DNA from: Sporanaerobacter acetigenes DSM 13106
Lineage (GTDB): Bacteria > Bacillota > Clostridia > Tissierellales > Sporanaerobacteraceae
Direction of reading: 5' to 3'
Assembly (NCBI RefSeq): GCF_900130025.1
Contig: NZ_FQXR01000002.1
Location: 372,001 to 436,000 of the forward strand
Length of the DNA stretch: 64,000 bases
Notes under the pieces: generated by a model
Databases searched by the model: none
The model's input: the letters and a program-made list of their open reading frames with translations, nothing else
Told to the model about the DNA's origin: nothing
Translations under genes and position numbers: made by a program
In this document: piece after piece, positions 45,601 through 53,810 of the stretch
Layout of the letters: every line of letters starts with the position of its first letter
How positions within the stretch are numbered: position 1 is the first letter of the stretch

Positions 45601-45717
45601 GTTATGCTTCATATCTTCATTGTCAAGTATCCCAATCTCACCTGCAAGTTCATAGCTCATTGCATTGAAAAAATTTTTATCAACTACTTCTTTTTTCTCT
45701 TTGTCCTTCTCTTTCAA
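45580..45717 (-). CDS. Small hypothetical protein, 45 aa
   Basis: TTG start at 45717 with GAGGTGAGG 5 bases upstream. The product is strongly charged at the N-terminus (KEKDKEKKEVVDKNFF) followed by NAMSYELAGEIGILDNEDM and a short basic tail. The YELAGEIGI stretch recalls the first helix of alpha/beta small acid-soluble spore proteins (YEIANELGI), but the protein lacks the second half, so I do not call it one. The stop codon lies inside the terminator hairpin. Not long enough to judge by codon use. Confidence 0.5.
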   Translation of the reverse strand: MKEKDKEKKEVVDKNFFNAMSYELAGEIGILDNEDMKHNKKLKIF

Positions 45718-45802
45718 TATCCTCACCTCATATATAGTTTTTGAACAATTTGTGATTACATACGAGGTAAATTAAGGAGACCATCAAGTCACATAAAAAA
45801 CG

Positions 45803-45963
45803 CTATTTTGTTCCTTTTATTATTCTTATCTCAACATCTTGTTTTTCAACCTTGTTGTCAATTTCATCTTCCTTTTTTCCGAGTACACTTAATTTTTCAT
45901 AAGTTTATTTATAGCCATCATATAAAACTTTATGGTTTGCGTCCATTTTATCTTCAAGTCTAA
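45803..45963 (-). pseudogene. C-terminal relic of a broken gene
   Basis: In one frame the minus strand reads RLEDKMDANHKVLYDGYK, a TAA stop (45905-45907), then TYEKLSVLGKKEDEIDNKVEKQ and a short rest ending at TAG 45803. Both parts together resemble the coiled-coil end of small regulator-like proteins in which (D/N)GY is followed by YEKL and KVE. The inner stop and missing 5' part mark it as dead. The AbiH-type gene ends exactly upstream, as if inserted into or deleting the rest. Confidence 0.55.
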
Positions 45964-47037
45964 CTATGGATACGTGACAAACAATGCAATCTGCTCCACC
46001 TTTATGCCCATTGCACCTGCAAACATCTTAATACTTTCTATATTTTGGACACTATGACAGCTAATAAGCCATTCAATGTTATTCTGATTTTTGTTTACGC
46101 TGATTATCTTTTTAAAATAGTCCCAGTCCACAGGAGAAAGTGAATGCCCAACAACGATTATCCGGCTCAAATTCGACAGTCCATCAAAGAACTCTTGATG
46201 GTTCTTTATAATATCCTTGCAGTTCTTTGTGGTTTCTTCATCGTACCAAGAAAGGTTTCGTGCCGCCGTATCAATCGCTGCTTCTACCATCTCGCGTTTC
46301 CGACTGTTTTTGTACTTCGGCAATCTGAAATCACCAACTAAATCATCGTCTCCTGCACCAGGAACATGGCCAATTATCAACTTATCCTTCGGGTGGTATT
46401 TCTCTTTTCGTCTGCAACCATGAATATAACAAACATTCTCTTTTTCTACGCCATACAGATCTTCTATGAATTCCGTATAGTTAAAGTTAAGCGTTTTGGA
46501 ATTACGAATTACTCCATTGAGCGGTGTGTAAGCCATATCCGGCACTTTCAATGATTCTACCCACATACGAAATCTTTGAGGCAAATCATTAATTATCGTT
46601 TGCACAGGTCCAGTCGCTGTATCGACAGCTGCAAAAAAATCTGCCGCCTGTGCATTCGAGTCATAAGCGTCGAAGTCGTCAAGCCACATATCAACAACAC
46701 CAAACATGGCATCACTATTGATATAAGCTAAAGCATCCTCAAAATCAGCCCACAAATCTTCAACATTCAGGTAGGTTTCAAGAGCAAAACGCAATGAATT
46801 GTTTTTCCCAAGCGTATCTCTGAAATTGTAATAGCTGGACTTGACACCATGCATCAAATCAAAGCCATTGCCTATGATATTAAGTGTGGCTAATGGGTCA
46901 CCTGTTGGGAAGTTATCCATGCTTACGATCTTGTATGGTTCAGCGGTTAATACCTGTTTGAAAAGTTTAGCTTGTTCTCCAGCAGTAAAGAAAGGAGCGC
47001 CGCAATCTTCACATATTCTTAGGTATTCTTCTGCCAA
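45964..47037 (-). CDS. AbiH-family phage abortive-infection protein
   Basis: Product of about 357 aa. After a short N-terminal stretch with CEDCGAPFF (possible zinc pair) comes the AbiH hallmark LNIIGNGFDLMHGVKSSYYNFRDTL (about 52-76), then NFNYTEFIEDLYG, CYIHGCRR and VVGHSLSPVDWDYFKKI, patterns found across AbiH proteins. AbiH of Lactococcus blocks phage growth; its mechanism is not known. The TTG at 47037 is chosen because GGAGG lies 8 bases upstream; ATG at 47052 overlaps it. Its base composition looks richer in G+C than the neighbours, and relics lie on both sides, which suggests horizontal gain. It stands alone, as abiH often does. Confidence 0.83.
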   Translation of the reverse strand: MAEEYLRICEDCGAPFFTAGEQAKLFKQVLTAEPYKIVSMDNFPTGDPLATLNIIGNGFDLMHGVKSSYYNFRDTLGKNNSLRFALETYLNVEDLWADFEDALAYINSDAMFGVVDMWLDDFDAYDSNAQAADFFAAVDTATGPVQTIINDLPQRFRMWVESLKVPDMAYTPLNGVIRNSKTLNFNYTEFIEDLYGVEKENVCYIHGCRRKEKYHPKDKLIIGHVPGAGDDDLVGDFRLPKYKNSRKREMVEAAIDTAARNLSWYDEETTKNCKDIIKNHQEFFDGLSNLSRIIVVGHSLSPVDWDYFKKIISVNKNQNNIEWLISCHSVQNIESIKMFAGAMGIKVEQIALFVTYP

Positions 47038-47146
47038 GTGCATCACCTCCATTTGTATTTTAAATGTTTTTGCCTACTGGCACAAAACATAAACTTTCTC
47101 AAAACATCACGGACTATTTCCTTCACCCCATTCTTCGCCTTCCAAC

Positions 47147-47434
47147 CTAATGTTCTATAGGCTTTATAAGAATATCATTTCTTGATATTCTAATTTTTTC
47201 AAAGTGAGAATGCAGCCTTTCAAAGAACTTATTTTGGATTTTAACAATTATAAAAACTGGCTGTTCTTCATCAGATAATTGATTAATTTCATCTCTACTT
47301 TTATATTTATAAAAATCTCTGAAATAATCTAATTTTACATAGAAAACATTTGTGCATTTATTAGTTTCATGGAAATAACGATATTCAAAATATGTATTAT
47401 AAAGTCCAAAAAGACAGAAACAACGTAAATCCAT
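47147..47434 (-). pseudogene. Hypothetical fragment, possible truncated gene
   Basis: A 95-codon frame (MDLRCFCLFGLYNTYFEYRYF... ending RNDILIKPIEH). The same frame stays open about 70 bases further upstream with similar protein character (NEIVRDNEITYLSSSDI) but no good start or ribosome site, so it looks like the tail of a longer lost gene. I recognise no family. It lies between AbiH and an XRE-like fragment. Confidence 0.4.
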
Positions 47435-47810
47435 AATATCACTACTACTAAGGTAAGTTATTTCATTATCTCTTACAATTTCATTGTTTTTTCTTAGCTA
47501 TTTTAGATATGAATAATTCGAAATATCTACTGTAGGATAAGAACTGTATACACCTTCAAGTAAGTCAACACACCCAACCTCTTCCTAAAATATACTATAA
47601 TCACAATAAACAGGCGGTACCAGGTACCTTTGCGGCTCAAAGAACAATTGTTGATAAATAATAGGTATAAATCTAAAATTGTAGAGAATAAGGATGATAA
47701 GCAATTAGTCAATTTATCAGATTTTTGTCTTCTTTTATTCATCTTTTTCTTTCTTTTTTTCATTTCTCTCAACACATGTATATTAATCATTGGCACTTTA
47801 ACCGGTGGAT
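47435..47810. other. Non-coding accessory stretch
   Basis: No convincing gene. Short frames here lack ribosome sites and have skewed composition. A compact palindromic unit GGTACCAGGTACC lies at about 47617-47629 and resembles REP-like units often found near small transposases. I found no transposase. Confidence 0.5.
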
Positions 47811-47906
47811 TTATTCCATTATTACTTTAAAACTCCACCCTAATTTTTTAGAAATTTTCCATAATTGTTCCACTGTTGGATTATATTCTCCACTTCCCTT
47901 ATCCAT
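47811..47906 (-). pseudogene. XRE/HTH regulator C-terminal fragment, 31 codons
   Basis: MDKGSGEYNPTVEQLWKISK and a LGW ending resemble the last helix of small XRE-type regulators (often NGxGEYNPT...LxxISKKLGW). An in-frame ATG with GGGGGTGAT upstream exists, so a tiny product is possible, but the DNA-binding helices are missing. It is best read as a relic, perhaps of a toxin-antitoxin or phage regulator. Confidence 0.5.
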
Positions 47907-48062
47907 ATCATCACCCCCATGAAACAATTATACAATAACCGAACATATGTTTCAAGTAAAAAATAATTTGCTTTATACTTTTTATAGTGTTATAATATTC
48001 ACATAGTTTGTTATTTATTTAACCATTTATTTGTTTAAACATAGCTAGAGGAGGATTTATTT

Positions 48063-48158
48063 ATGTATAAAGAAAATTTTAAATATATAGAGGCAAAGAA
48101 AATAACTTTGATTGTATCTTTAATTGTCGTATCTTTAATTTTTATATTGAGTCATTAG
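48063..48158 (+). CDS. Small single-pass membrane protein, 31 aa
   Basis: Begins at ATG 48063 with an ideal AGGAGG 8 bases upstream. A polar, basic N-terminus (MYKENFKYIEAKKI) is followed by one hydrophobic helix (TLIVSLIVVSLIFILS) that ends the protein. It is on the plus strand, unlike nearly all neighbours. Such small proteins may be regulators of membrane complexes or type I toxin-like peptides; no antisense RNA could be shown. Function unknown. Confidence 0.5.
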   Translation: MYKENFKYIEAKKITLIVSLIVVSLIFILSH

Positions 48159-48194
48159 GAGATCGTATTCCTGATGGGTGTTTATTTAACAATT

Positions 48195-48216
48195 AAGGGA
48201 CAGAAACCTGTCCCTT
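48195..48216. repeat. GGGACAG hairpin, dispersed-repeat or terminator type
   Basis: AAGGGACAG-AAAC-CTGTCCCTT is a perfect 9-bp stem. Units of this kind recur in clostridial genomes, in my recollection. Here it lies between the small plus-strand ORF and the end of murJ and could terminate both. Confidence 0.6.
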
Positions 48217-48230
48217 TCCCCTAAAAGTAT

Positions 48231-49775
48231 TTATTTTTTCAAAAGTCTCTTCATTATGATTCTCATTTCTTTTATTTTAAATATCGAACAAAGTATAAAG
48301 TATATTCCTACTCCTACAGCTACAGACAATATGAGTATTAGTAGCTCTACTATAAACATATTTGGAAGAAGTCCAGTGAGTCCAAAATATACTAGGTAAA
48401 CTGCTAGTCCCATAACTATAGAAGCTGCAAGAGTCTTTAAAAAGCATACTAAATACTTTTTTAGTCCTATCTTGCCTAATTTTTTTCTAAGATCTATAAA
48501 TAAAAGTATAGTGGTTATAGTGGCTGAAATACTTGTAGCCAATGCAAGACCTGCATGTCCCATATATCCTATCAATGCATAATTAAGTGCTACATTTATT
48601 CCTACAGCTATCATTCCATTTATCATAGGTGTTGTAGTGTCCTGAACTGAATAAAAGACCTTGTTGAGCATAAGTCTTAAGGAAGAACCTACAAGACCTA
48701 GAGAATAATATATAAGTGCCTGAGAAGTCATATAAGTTGCCACTTCATCAAAGGCTCCTCTTTGGAAAAATACTTTTATTGCTGGTTCTGCAAGTATGAC
48801 TATGCCAATGGTAGCGGGAACAGTTATGATGAGAATTATATTTATACCTTCTCCCATGAGTTCCTTTCCTTCTCTTGTATCTCCCTTTGTAAATGCCTTT
48901 GAAAGCATTGGAAATATAACTGTTGTGATAGCCATGACAAATACTGTAATGATGAGATCATTTACACGAGATGCATAATTTAGTGCCGAAATACTTCCTT
49001 CTTGCAAACCAGAAGCTAGAGTTCTATCTATGATGACATTTATTTGCTGAACTGCAGAACCTATAAGTACTGGACCTGTCAGTGTAAGGGCCTTGTTTAG
49101 GTATTTATCTTTTAAATCCATGGAAAGCCCATAGCTATATCCCATCTTTTTCGTAGCAGGTACTTGAATGAGCCACTGAAGTGCAGCCGCTACAATACTT
49201 GTAACCATAAGCCCTGTTACGCCAAATTTTTTACTTATAGTGAAAAGATATATTATATACACTAAGTTGAAAGGGATACCTGATATAGCTGGAGGTCCAA
49301 ATATTTCACTGCTCTCAAGAAGTCCTTGATATACATAAGTAAATCCCATGAATATGATGATGGGAAGTCCAATTCTATTTAATTTTACAGCTAATTTATA
49401 TTGTTCTCCTGTAAATCCCTTTGCCAATATTTTCACTACCAAGGGAGAAGCAAAGTATCCCACAACTACCAATAAAATAGTTATTAAAAACACTACATTA
49501 AATACATTGTTCATGTATTTTAATTTTTCTTCTTTGCCTTTTCTCTCTTCAATCTCAGAAAATATGGGAATAAGGGTGGTTTTAAGAGCTGCTCCAATTG
49601 TAGTCATGACTATGACTGTGGCTGTCATAGCTACAAAATAGGTGTCTGTTTCATATCCAGAACCAAATTTAGAAGCAATGAGTACTTCTCTTAAAAACCC
49701 TAAAAATTTGCTGAAAAGCGTCACTCCTGCAATCATTGCGGCAGATTGAGCTGCTCTTTTTTTGCTACTATTCAA
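48231..49775 (-). CDS. murJ: Lipid II flippase MurJ/MviN family
   Basis: Integral membrane protein of 514 aa with about 14 hydrophobic segments. The N-terminus AAMIAGVTLFSKFLGFLREVLIASKFGSGYETDTYFVAM is the MurJ signature with the conserved FLRE and D residues; VFFQRGAF is also typical. It moves lipid II across the membrane for peptidoglycan synthesis, or a related polyprenyl-linked sugar for surface polymers. Start is TTG 49775 after GGGGGT. The acyltransferase gene lies 62 bases upstream, and a role in surface-polymer making is possible if another murJ exists. Confidence 0.93.
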   Translation of the reverse strand: MNSSKKRAAQSAAMIAGVTLFSKFLGFLREVLIASKFGSGYETDTYFVAMTATVIVMTTIGAALKTTLIPIFSEIEERKGKEEKLKYMNNVFNVVFLITILLVVVGYFASPLVVKILAKGFTGEQYKLAVKLNRIGLPIIIFMGFTYVYQGLLESSEIFGPPAISGIPFNLVYIIYLFTISKKFGVTGLMVTSIVAAALQWLIQVPATKKMGYSYGLSMDLKDKYLNKALTLTGPVLIGSAVQQINVIIDRTLASGLQEGSISALNYASRVNDLIITVFVMAITTVIFPMLSKAFTKGDTREGKELMGEGINIILIITVPATIGIVILAEPAIKVFFQRGAFDEVATYMTSQALIYYSLGLVGSSLRLMLNKVFYSVQDTTTPMINGMIAVGINVALNYALIGYMGHAGLALATSISATITTILLFIDLRKKLGKIGLKKYLVCFLKTLAASIVMGLAVYLVYFGLTGLLPNMFIVELLILILSVAVGVGIYFILCSIFKIKEMRIIMKRLLKK

Positions 49776-49837
49776 GTATAAGACCCCCCGATGTAATAAT
49801 ATGGTCTAATATATTATAATTGAAAATTTTGACGTTT

Positions 49838-50986
49838 TCAATGGGATTTTGTAGAACTCAATTGGTATTTAGGAATTTTCCCAATAAACAACCATCTTAT
49901 ATTTAAACTTCCCAATAAAAGAACCAACAAATAGGTGAAAATTATTCCAAGTCCTACTATTAGTACTAATGAACTAAGTCTACTATAGCCAATGACACTA
50001 GAAAAATTCCCCACAAGTTTCAGTTTTAGTTCTTCTAAAACCAGTGGATGAGAAAAATATACTCCAAAAGAATAGGTTCCAAAGTTTTTTAAATATCTTT
50101 GGAAAAAATTGCCCTTCTTGGCTATTTTTCTTGTTATATATATGAGCATAGCCATGGTGAAAAAGGCATATATCATAGTATGTGGCCTTATGGAACCAAA
50201 TTTCCCGTAAAAATTTCTGCCTTCATTTATATATATATTGAAATAGACTTGTCCTAGATAAAATGTTGAAACCAATATGTAAATAATGCTTATACCCTTT
50301 ATATGTTTTTCTATATAGTCTACAAAATTTTCATAATGAAGACCAATGAGCCCTCCAGTCATGAAGTATGAGGACCAACCAAACACAGTTTTCCAATAGT
50401 ATCTATTGAACAATTTCATAAATCCTTCTGCATTAGGATTTCTAAAATAGTATTCATAAATAAGTATAGCCCCTTGGATTAAGGCAAATATGAAAAACAC
50501 TTGAATTGGTTTTTCTTTCATAGGCTCTATGAGGTATTTAAGTATTAGTGGTACCAGTATATAAAACTGAAATATTAAAAATATAAAATATAGATGGGAA
50601 TAGTTTTCTCCCAATAGAATTCCTCTTAAAAATTTAGGCATTTCCCCTTTTAAAGGTATATTGTTTACATAATGAGCATATAAAAAATAAATTGCTGACC
50701 AAATTGTATAGGGTAGAAATATGTACTTGAGTTTTTTCTTGTAGAATCTCTTCGTATCAAATTCATCAAAGGATCTATAGTTGTAAAACAGTACTAAGCC
50801 AGATATCATCATAAATACTGGACTTCCAAATCTAAAAAATTGGTTTAAAAATACTCCTACATACATGGCTCTTGAGCCATATTCTGAAAGTACTGCAAAG
50901 CTTCCTGTAGCATGAATAATGAGAATACCCAAGGCAGCCAATCCTCTTATATAATAGAGTTCCTCTATTTCCTTTCTTCTTGCCAT
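49838..50986 (-). CDS. Acyltransferase family 3 membrane protein (OafA-like)
   Basis: Membrane protein of 382 aa with about ten hydrophobic segments. The N-terminus EELYYIRGLAALGILIIHATGSF carries the family's R-G-A and catalytic His. FGSPVFMMISGLVLF and FGVYFSHPLVLEE are standard later motifs. Such proteins add acetyl or other acyl groups to surface sugars. The ATG at 50986 follows AAAGGAGTG. It may modify the polymer made with the neighbouring MurJ-like flippase; substrate unknown. Confidence 0.9.
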   Translation of the reverse strand: MARRKEIEELYYIRGLAALGILIIHATGSFAVLSEYGSRAMYVGVFLNQFFRFGSPVFMMISGLVLFYNYRSFDEFDTKRFYKKKLKYIFLPYTIWSAIYFLYAHYVNNIPLKGEMPKFLRGILLGENYSHLYFIFLIFQFYILVPLILKYLIEPMKEKPIQVFFIFALIQGAILIYEYYFRNPNAEGFMKLFNRYYWKTVFGWSSYFMTGGLIGLHYENFVDYIEKHIKGISIIYILVSTFYLGQVYFNIYINEGRNFYGKFGSIRPHTMIYAFFTMAMLIYITRKIAKKGNFFQRYLKNFGTYSFGVYFSHPLVLEELKLKLVGNFSSVIGYSRLSSLVLIVGLGIIFTYLLVLLLGSLNIRWLFIGKIPKYQLSSTKSH

Positions 50987-51016
50987 AGTTAACACTCCTT
51001 TATACTATAGAAGGTG

Positions 51017-51937
51017 CTACTTAAAGCAGCACCTTTCATTTCTTCCTTTGTCTCTATAGAGTTCTTTGTCCGCAACTCTAAAAAGCTCGTCTATATTGGT
51101 ACCATCTTCTGGATAAAGGCTCATTCCAAGACTCACAGAGGGCTTAATTATTTTGCCTTCTACAACTACAGAAGAATTTAAACTATTCAATATTCTCTGA
51201 GATAACTTTCTCATATCTTTTCTTTCCTTTATATTGGGAACGAAAATCAAAAATTCATCTCCTCCATACCTTCCAACTAAATCTCCATCTCTAGTTATTC
51301 TATTTAGTCTTTCTCCTGTAATCCTTAAAACCTCATCTCCAAAATAATGACCATATGTGTCATTTATCTCTTTAAATTTATCTACATCCAGTACTGTAAA
51401 GACACCTCTGAAATCAGTTTCTCTATTTTTTTCTATAAGCTCTTCTACTTCTTCAAAAAAGACTCTTCTATTGTATACATTGGTCAATTGATCATAATCT
51501 GCTAAATTTTTGATTATCTCTTGAGTTTCTTCTAATCTTTGAATATAGCTTTTTAACTCTTCTACTCTGATGTACTGACCAGTCACATCTACAAATTCCA
51601 TTAGAATGTGATTTTCATCATTTACCGAAATGGTACTCAATTTTAAATTTTGTCTTAAATTGCAATTTCCATATCTTTTTATATCCACAAATTTTTTATG
51701 CAGTGCAGCTGAAAAAAAGTATTTTTGGTTGCTTTTAAGCATATATTTAAATATATCAAGGAAAATTTTCTCTTTAAATTTAGGAAGTACTTCGCAAATG
51801 TATTTTTCTTCTACCTCATCTCTAGATAAATCCGTAATGTTTTCCATATATTTGTTCCAAAAAACTATATTTAAATCTTTATCTAGTACAACTATACCTT
51901 CATCTACTCCATCTAACACTTTTAGATAATCTTCCAT
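51017..51937 (-). CDS. PAS-GGDEF diguanylate cyclase
   Basis: Soluble enzyme of 306 aa. PAS domain at about 5-115 (VLDGVDEGIVVLDKDLNIVFWNKYMENITDLS), a short coiled coil, then GGDEF at about 140-305. The active-site GRYGGDEF is intact, and the inhibitory I-site RDGD lies exactly five residues before GGDEF, so it should make c-di-GMP with product inhibition. It lies 6 bases after the CheC-like gene, in a run with a response regulator and chemoreceptor, linking c-di-GMP to chemosensory control. Confidence 0.94.
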   Translation of the reverse strand: MEDYLKVLDGVDEGIVVLDKDLNIVFWNKYMENITDLSRDEVEEKYICEVLPKFKEKIFLDIFKYMLKSNQKYFFSAALHKKFVDIKRYGNCNLRQNLKLSTISVNDENHILMEFVDVTGQYIRVEELKSYIQRLEETQEIIKNLADYDQLTNVYNRRVFFEEVEELIEKNRETDFRGVFTVLDVDKFKEINDTYGHYFGDEVLRITGERLNRITRDGDLVGRYGGDEFLIFVPNIKERKDMRKLSQRILNSLNSSVVVEGKIIKPSVSLGMSLYPEDGTNIDELFRVADKELYRDKGRNERCCFK

Positions 51938-51943
51938 AGCAAA

Positions 51944-52558
51944 TTACAATCCTTTCTCCACTTCATCTAATTTGTCCATCAAATCCCTCATAGAATCTAT
52001 CGTGAAAGTAACTATAAGGGCTCCATTTACTTGAGTTCCGCCTATCTTGAAATTTACAAACAAAATAAGTATATTAGCTTTTTTCTTTTTTTTGAGTACT
52101 TCTTGAACCTCTATGGTATCAAACAATTTTACCTCAGGCATAGAATAGTCTATAGCCATATTCAAAAAATTTCCAAGGCCTCCTATGACTGCATTAAGTA
52201 TTATATTCCCCAATTCTTTTATTACATCAAAATCTGTATCTGTAAAAGTTTCTAAATCAAAGCATTCTTCTCCTGTACAAAGAGAAGTCAATTCTTTTAT
52301 ATGGTTTGCCGGGAAAATGAGTTCAGCTTTGCCATTCAGTTCATTTTCAAATTTTATGCTAGATACCATAAGAGCACCTTTTAAAAGATTGGGACAATCT
52401 GTATGTGTAAAATCTGTTTCCCCATCTAAAATTCTTAATTTGGGTACTTTTAATTCGATTTTTTTATTTACCATTTCAGATAAAAGACTTGCGGCTTGTC
52501 CCACATTGATATTTATTATTTCTTTTAAAATATCCTCTTTTATACCAATTTTATCCAT
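51944..52558 (-). CDS. CheC-like chemotaxis phosphatase
   Basis: Product of 204 aa. It carries both CheC phosphatase motifs (D/S-xxx-E-xx-N): DILKEIININ near residue 8 and DVIKELGNIILN near residue 110. Having both suggests an active CheY-P phosphatase of the CheC/FliY type without the FliN domain. The likely partner is the response regulator whose stop lies 2 bases upstream. It precedes the GGDEF gene. No flagellar genes are in the window. Confidence 0.85.
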   Translation of the reverse strand: MDKIGIKEDILKEIININVGQAASLLSEMVNKKIELKVPKLRILDGETDFTHTDCPNLLKGALMVSSIKFENELNGKAELIFPANHIKELTSLCTGEECFDLETFTDTDFDVIKELGNIILNAVIGGLGNFLNMAIDYSMPEVKLFDTIEVQEVLKKKKKANILILFVNFKIGGTQVNGALIVTFTIDSMRDLMDKLDEVEKGL

Positions 52559-52560
52559 AT

Positions 52561-52920
52561 CTACATCCCCACTATATTTAAAATTTCTTCTATTTTTGCC
52601 TTGTTTATAGGTTTATTTACAAAGGCAAGAGCTCCCAAGTCATAAGCTTCTTGTTTTACTTTTTCCTGCACATCAGCTGATACTACAACCATTTTTGCAT
52701 CCTCATCTATATCCTTTATTTCTTTTAAAAGCTCCATACCTGTCATATTGGGCATGAGCAAATCTACAATGGTTAAATCTGGATGTATTTCACTATATTT
52801 TTGAAGACCTTCTTTTCCATCATTAGCACAGTATATTTCTAAATCTGGTATTACTTCCTTAAAAAGATTTCCTTCTACTTTTTGAGTAAATTTAGAATCA
52901 TCAACTATAAGCAATTTCAA
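52561..52920 (-). CDS. CheY-like single-domain response regulator
   Basis: Receiver domain of 119 aa. KLLIVDDSKFTQKVEG gives the acidic pocket, the phosphorylated Asp is in DLTIVDLLMPNMTG, the Thr/Ser switch is in MVVVSADVQ, and the Lys in FVNKPINK. The open frame begins at 52986, but TTG 52920 has GGAGG 8 bases upstream and gives the standard start, so it is chosen. There is no output domain, so it acts by protein contact; the adjacent CheC-like protein is its probable phosphatase. Confidence 0.9.
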   Translation of the reverse strand: MKLLIVDDSKFTQKVEGNLFKEVIPDLEIYCANDGKEGLQKYSEIHPDLTIVDLLMPNMTGMELLKEIKDIDEDAKMVVVSADVQEKVKQEAYDLGALAFVNKPINKAKIEEILNIVGM

Positions 52921-52990
52921 CCTTTTTTCCTCCTTCATCCCCTGTTCCCTATACATTATATACTCTATGTCAAGGGTACTCAACAATATT

Positions 52991-53767
52991 TTAATAAAGT
53001 TCTCTTCTCATACCTCTTGCAAATGAATTGTATTTGGTACTAAAAGTATAAGGTCCTTCTTTTAAATAAGATTTATCTAATTCTATAGTCATTGTTTTAT
53101 ATGTCAATACCTGTGGTAGAATACTTCCCTCTTTTGGTGGAACTATGTTTAAATATATGATTACATCCTTGTCATTTTGTACCACTACATCATCTACCCC
53201 CATAGAATAGCCTGGAGTAGGAAAACATTCTACTATATTCACTTCATAATATTTATCATTTTCATCTAATATAATCCCCTCTGTGGCACCACTATAAACC
53301 TGATCTACATTTTTCACTTTAAAGGGTATACTTTCCCTCTTCATATTCTCCAATACTCCTTTCAATCTTTCCAATACAATTTTAGACTCTTCTCTGGTTA
53401 ATTGCCCCTTTGGATCAAAGATATTTTTATTTCTTCCTTTTAATATATTGTTTTTATAAAGTACCCCTATATACATTTTTTCTTCTTCTTTAAGGGTTGA
53501 TATGTCTTTAAAGGGAAGAGTGCTCTCTTTAAAGTCAATTATCTTCTCGTCTATAAGAATTTTACCAACTACTGTAGCCATTTCACTTCTAGTTAAATTT
53601 CCCTTTGAATTTTTATCAATTTTTGAATAGCCATATTGGCTTAACAAGGTGTCAAAAGAAGCTAAAAATTCTTTCTTTGCAATGGGTTCACATCCCTCAG
53701 CATACGCCTGAAGGCCAATAGTCAAAAGAAAGACTAGTATCAGCACCGCTAAAAGAACCCTTTTCAT
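52991..53767 (-). CDS. SLH-domain surface protein
   Basis: Product of 258 aa with a signal peptide (MKRVLLAVLILVFLLTIGLQAYA). Residues about 30-145 contain two SLH-like repeats (LTRSEMATVVGKIL...LPFKDIS and YIGVLYKNNILKGR...FDPKGQLTREESKIVLERL), which bind cell-wall polymers. The C-terminal ~110 residues are a domain I do not recognise. It would sit on the cell surface, anchored non-covalently. AGGAGG precedes the ATG; it follows the MCP gene by 43 bases. Confidence 0.87.
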   Translation of the reverse strand: MKRVLLAVLILVFLLTIGLQAYAEGCEPIAKKEFLASFDTLLSQYGYSKIDKNSKGNLTRSEMATVVGKILIDEKIIDFKESTLPFKDISTLKEEEKMYIGVLYKNNILKGRNKNIFDPKGQLTREESKIVLERLKGVLENMKRESIPFKVKNVDQVYSGATEGIILDENDKYYEVNIVECFPTPGYSMGVDDVVVQNDKDVIIYLNIVPPKEGSILPQVLTYKTMTIELDKSYLKEGPYTFSTKYNSFARGMRRELY

Positions 53768-53810
53768 AAAAACACCTCCTCTTAATATAAATATACCCTA
53801 AAGGATAAAA

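Noticed and set aside
45580-45717. Small acid-soluble spore protein call
   Set aside because: Only the first-helix motif is similar; the conserved second half is absent.
47527-47796. 89-codon frame as a gene
   Set aside because: No ribosome site, low-complexity Lys/Leu content, and it lies in a degraded patch overlapping no recognisable domain.
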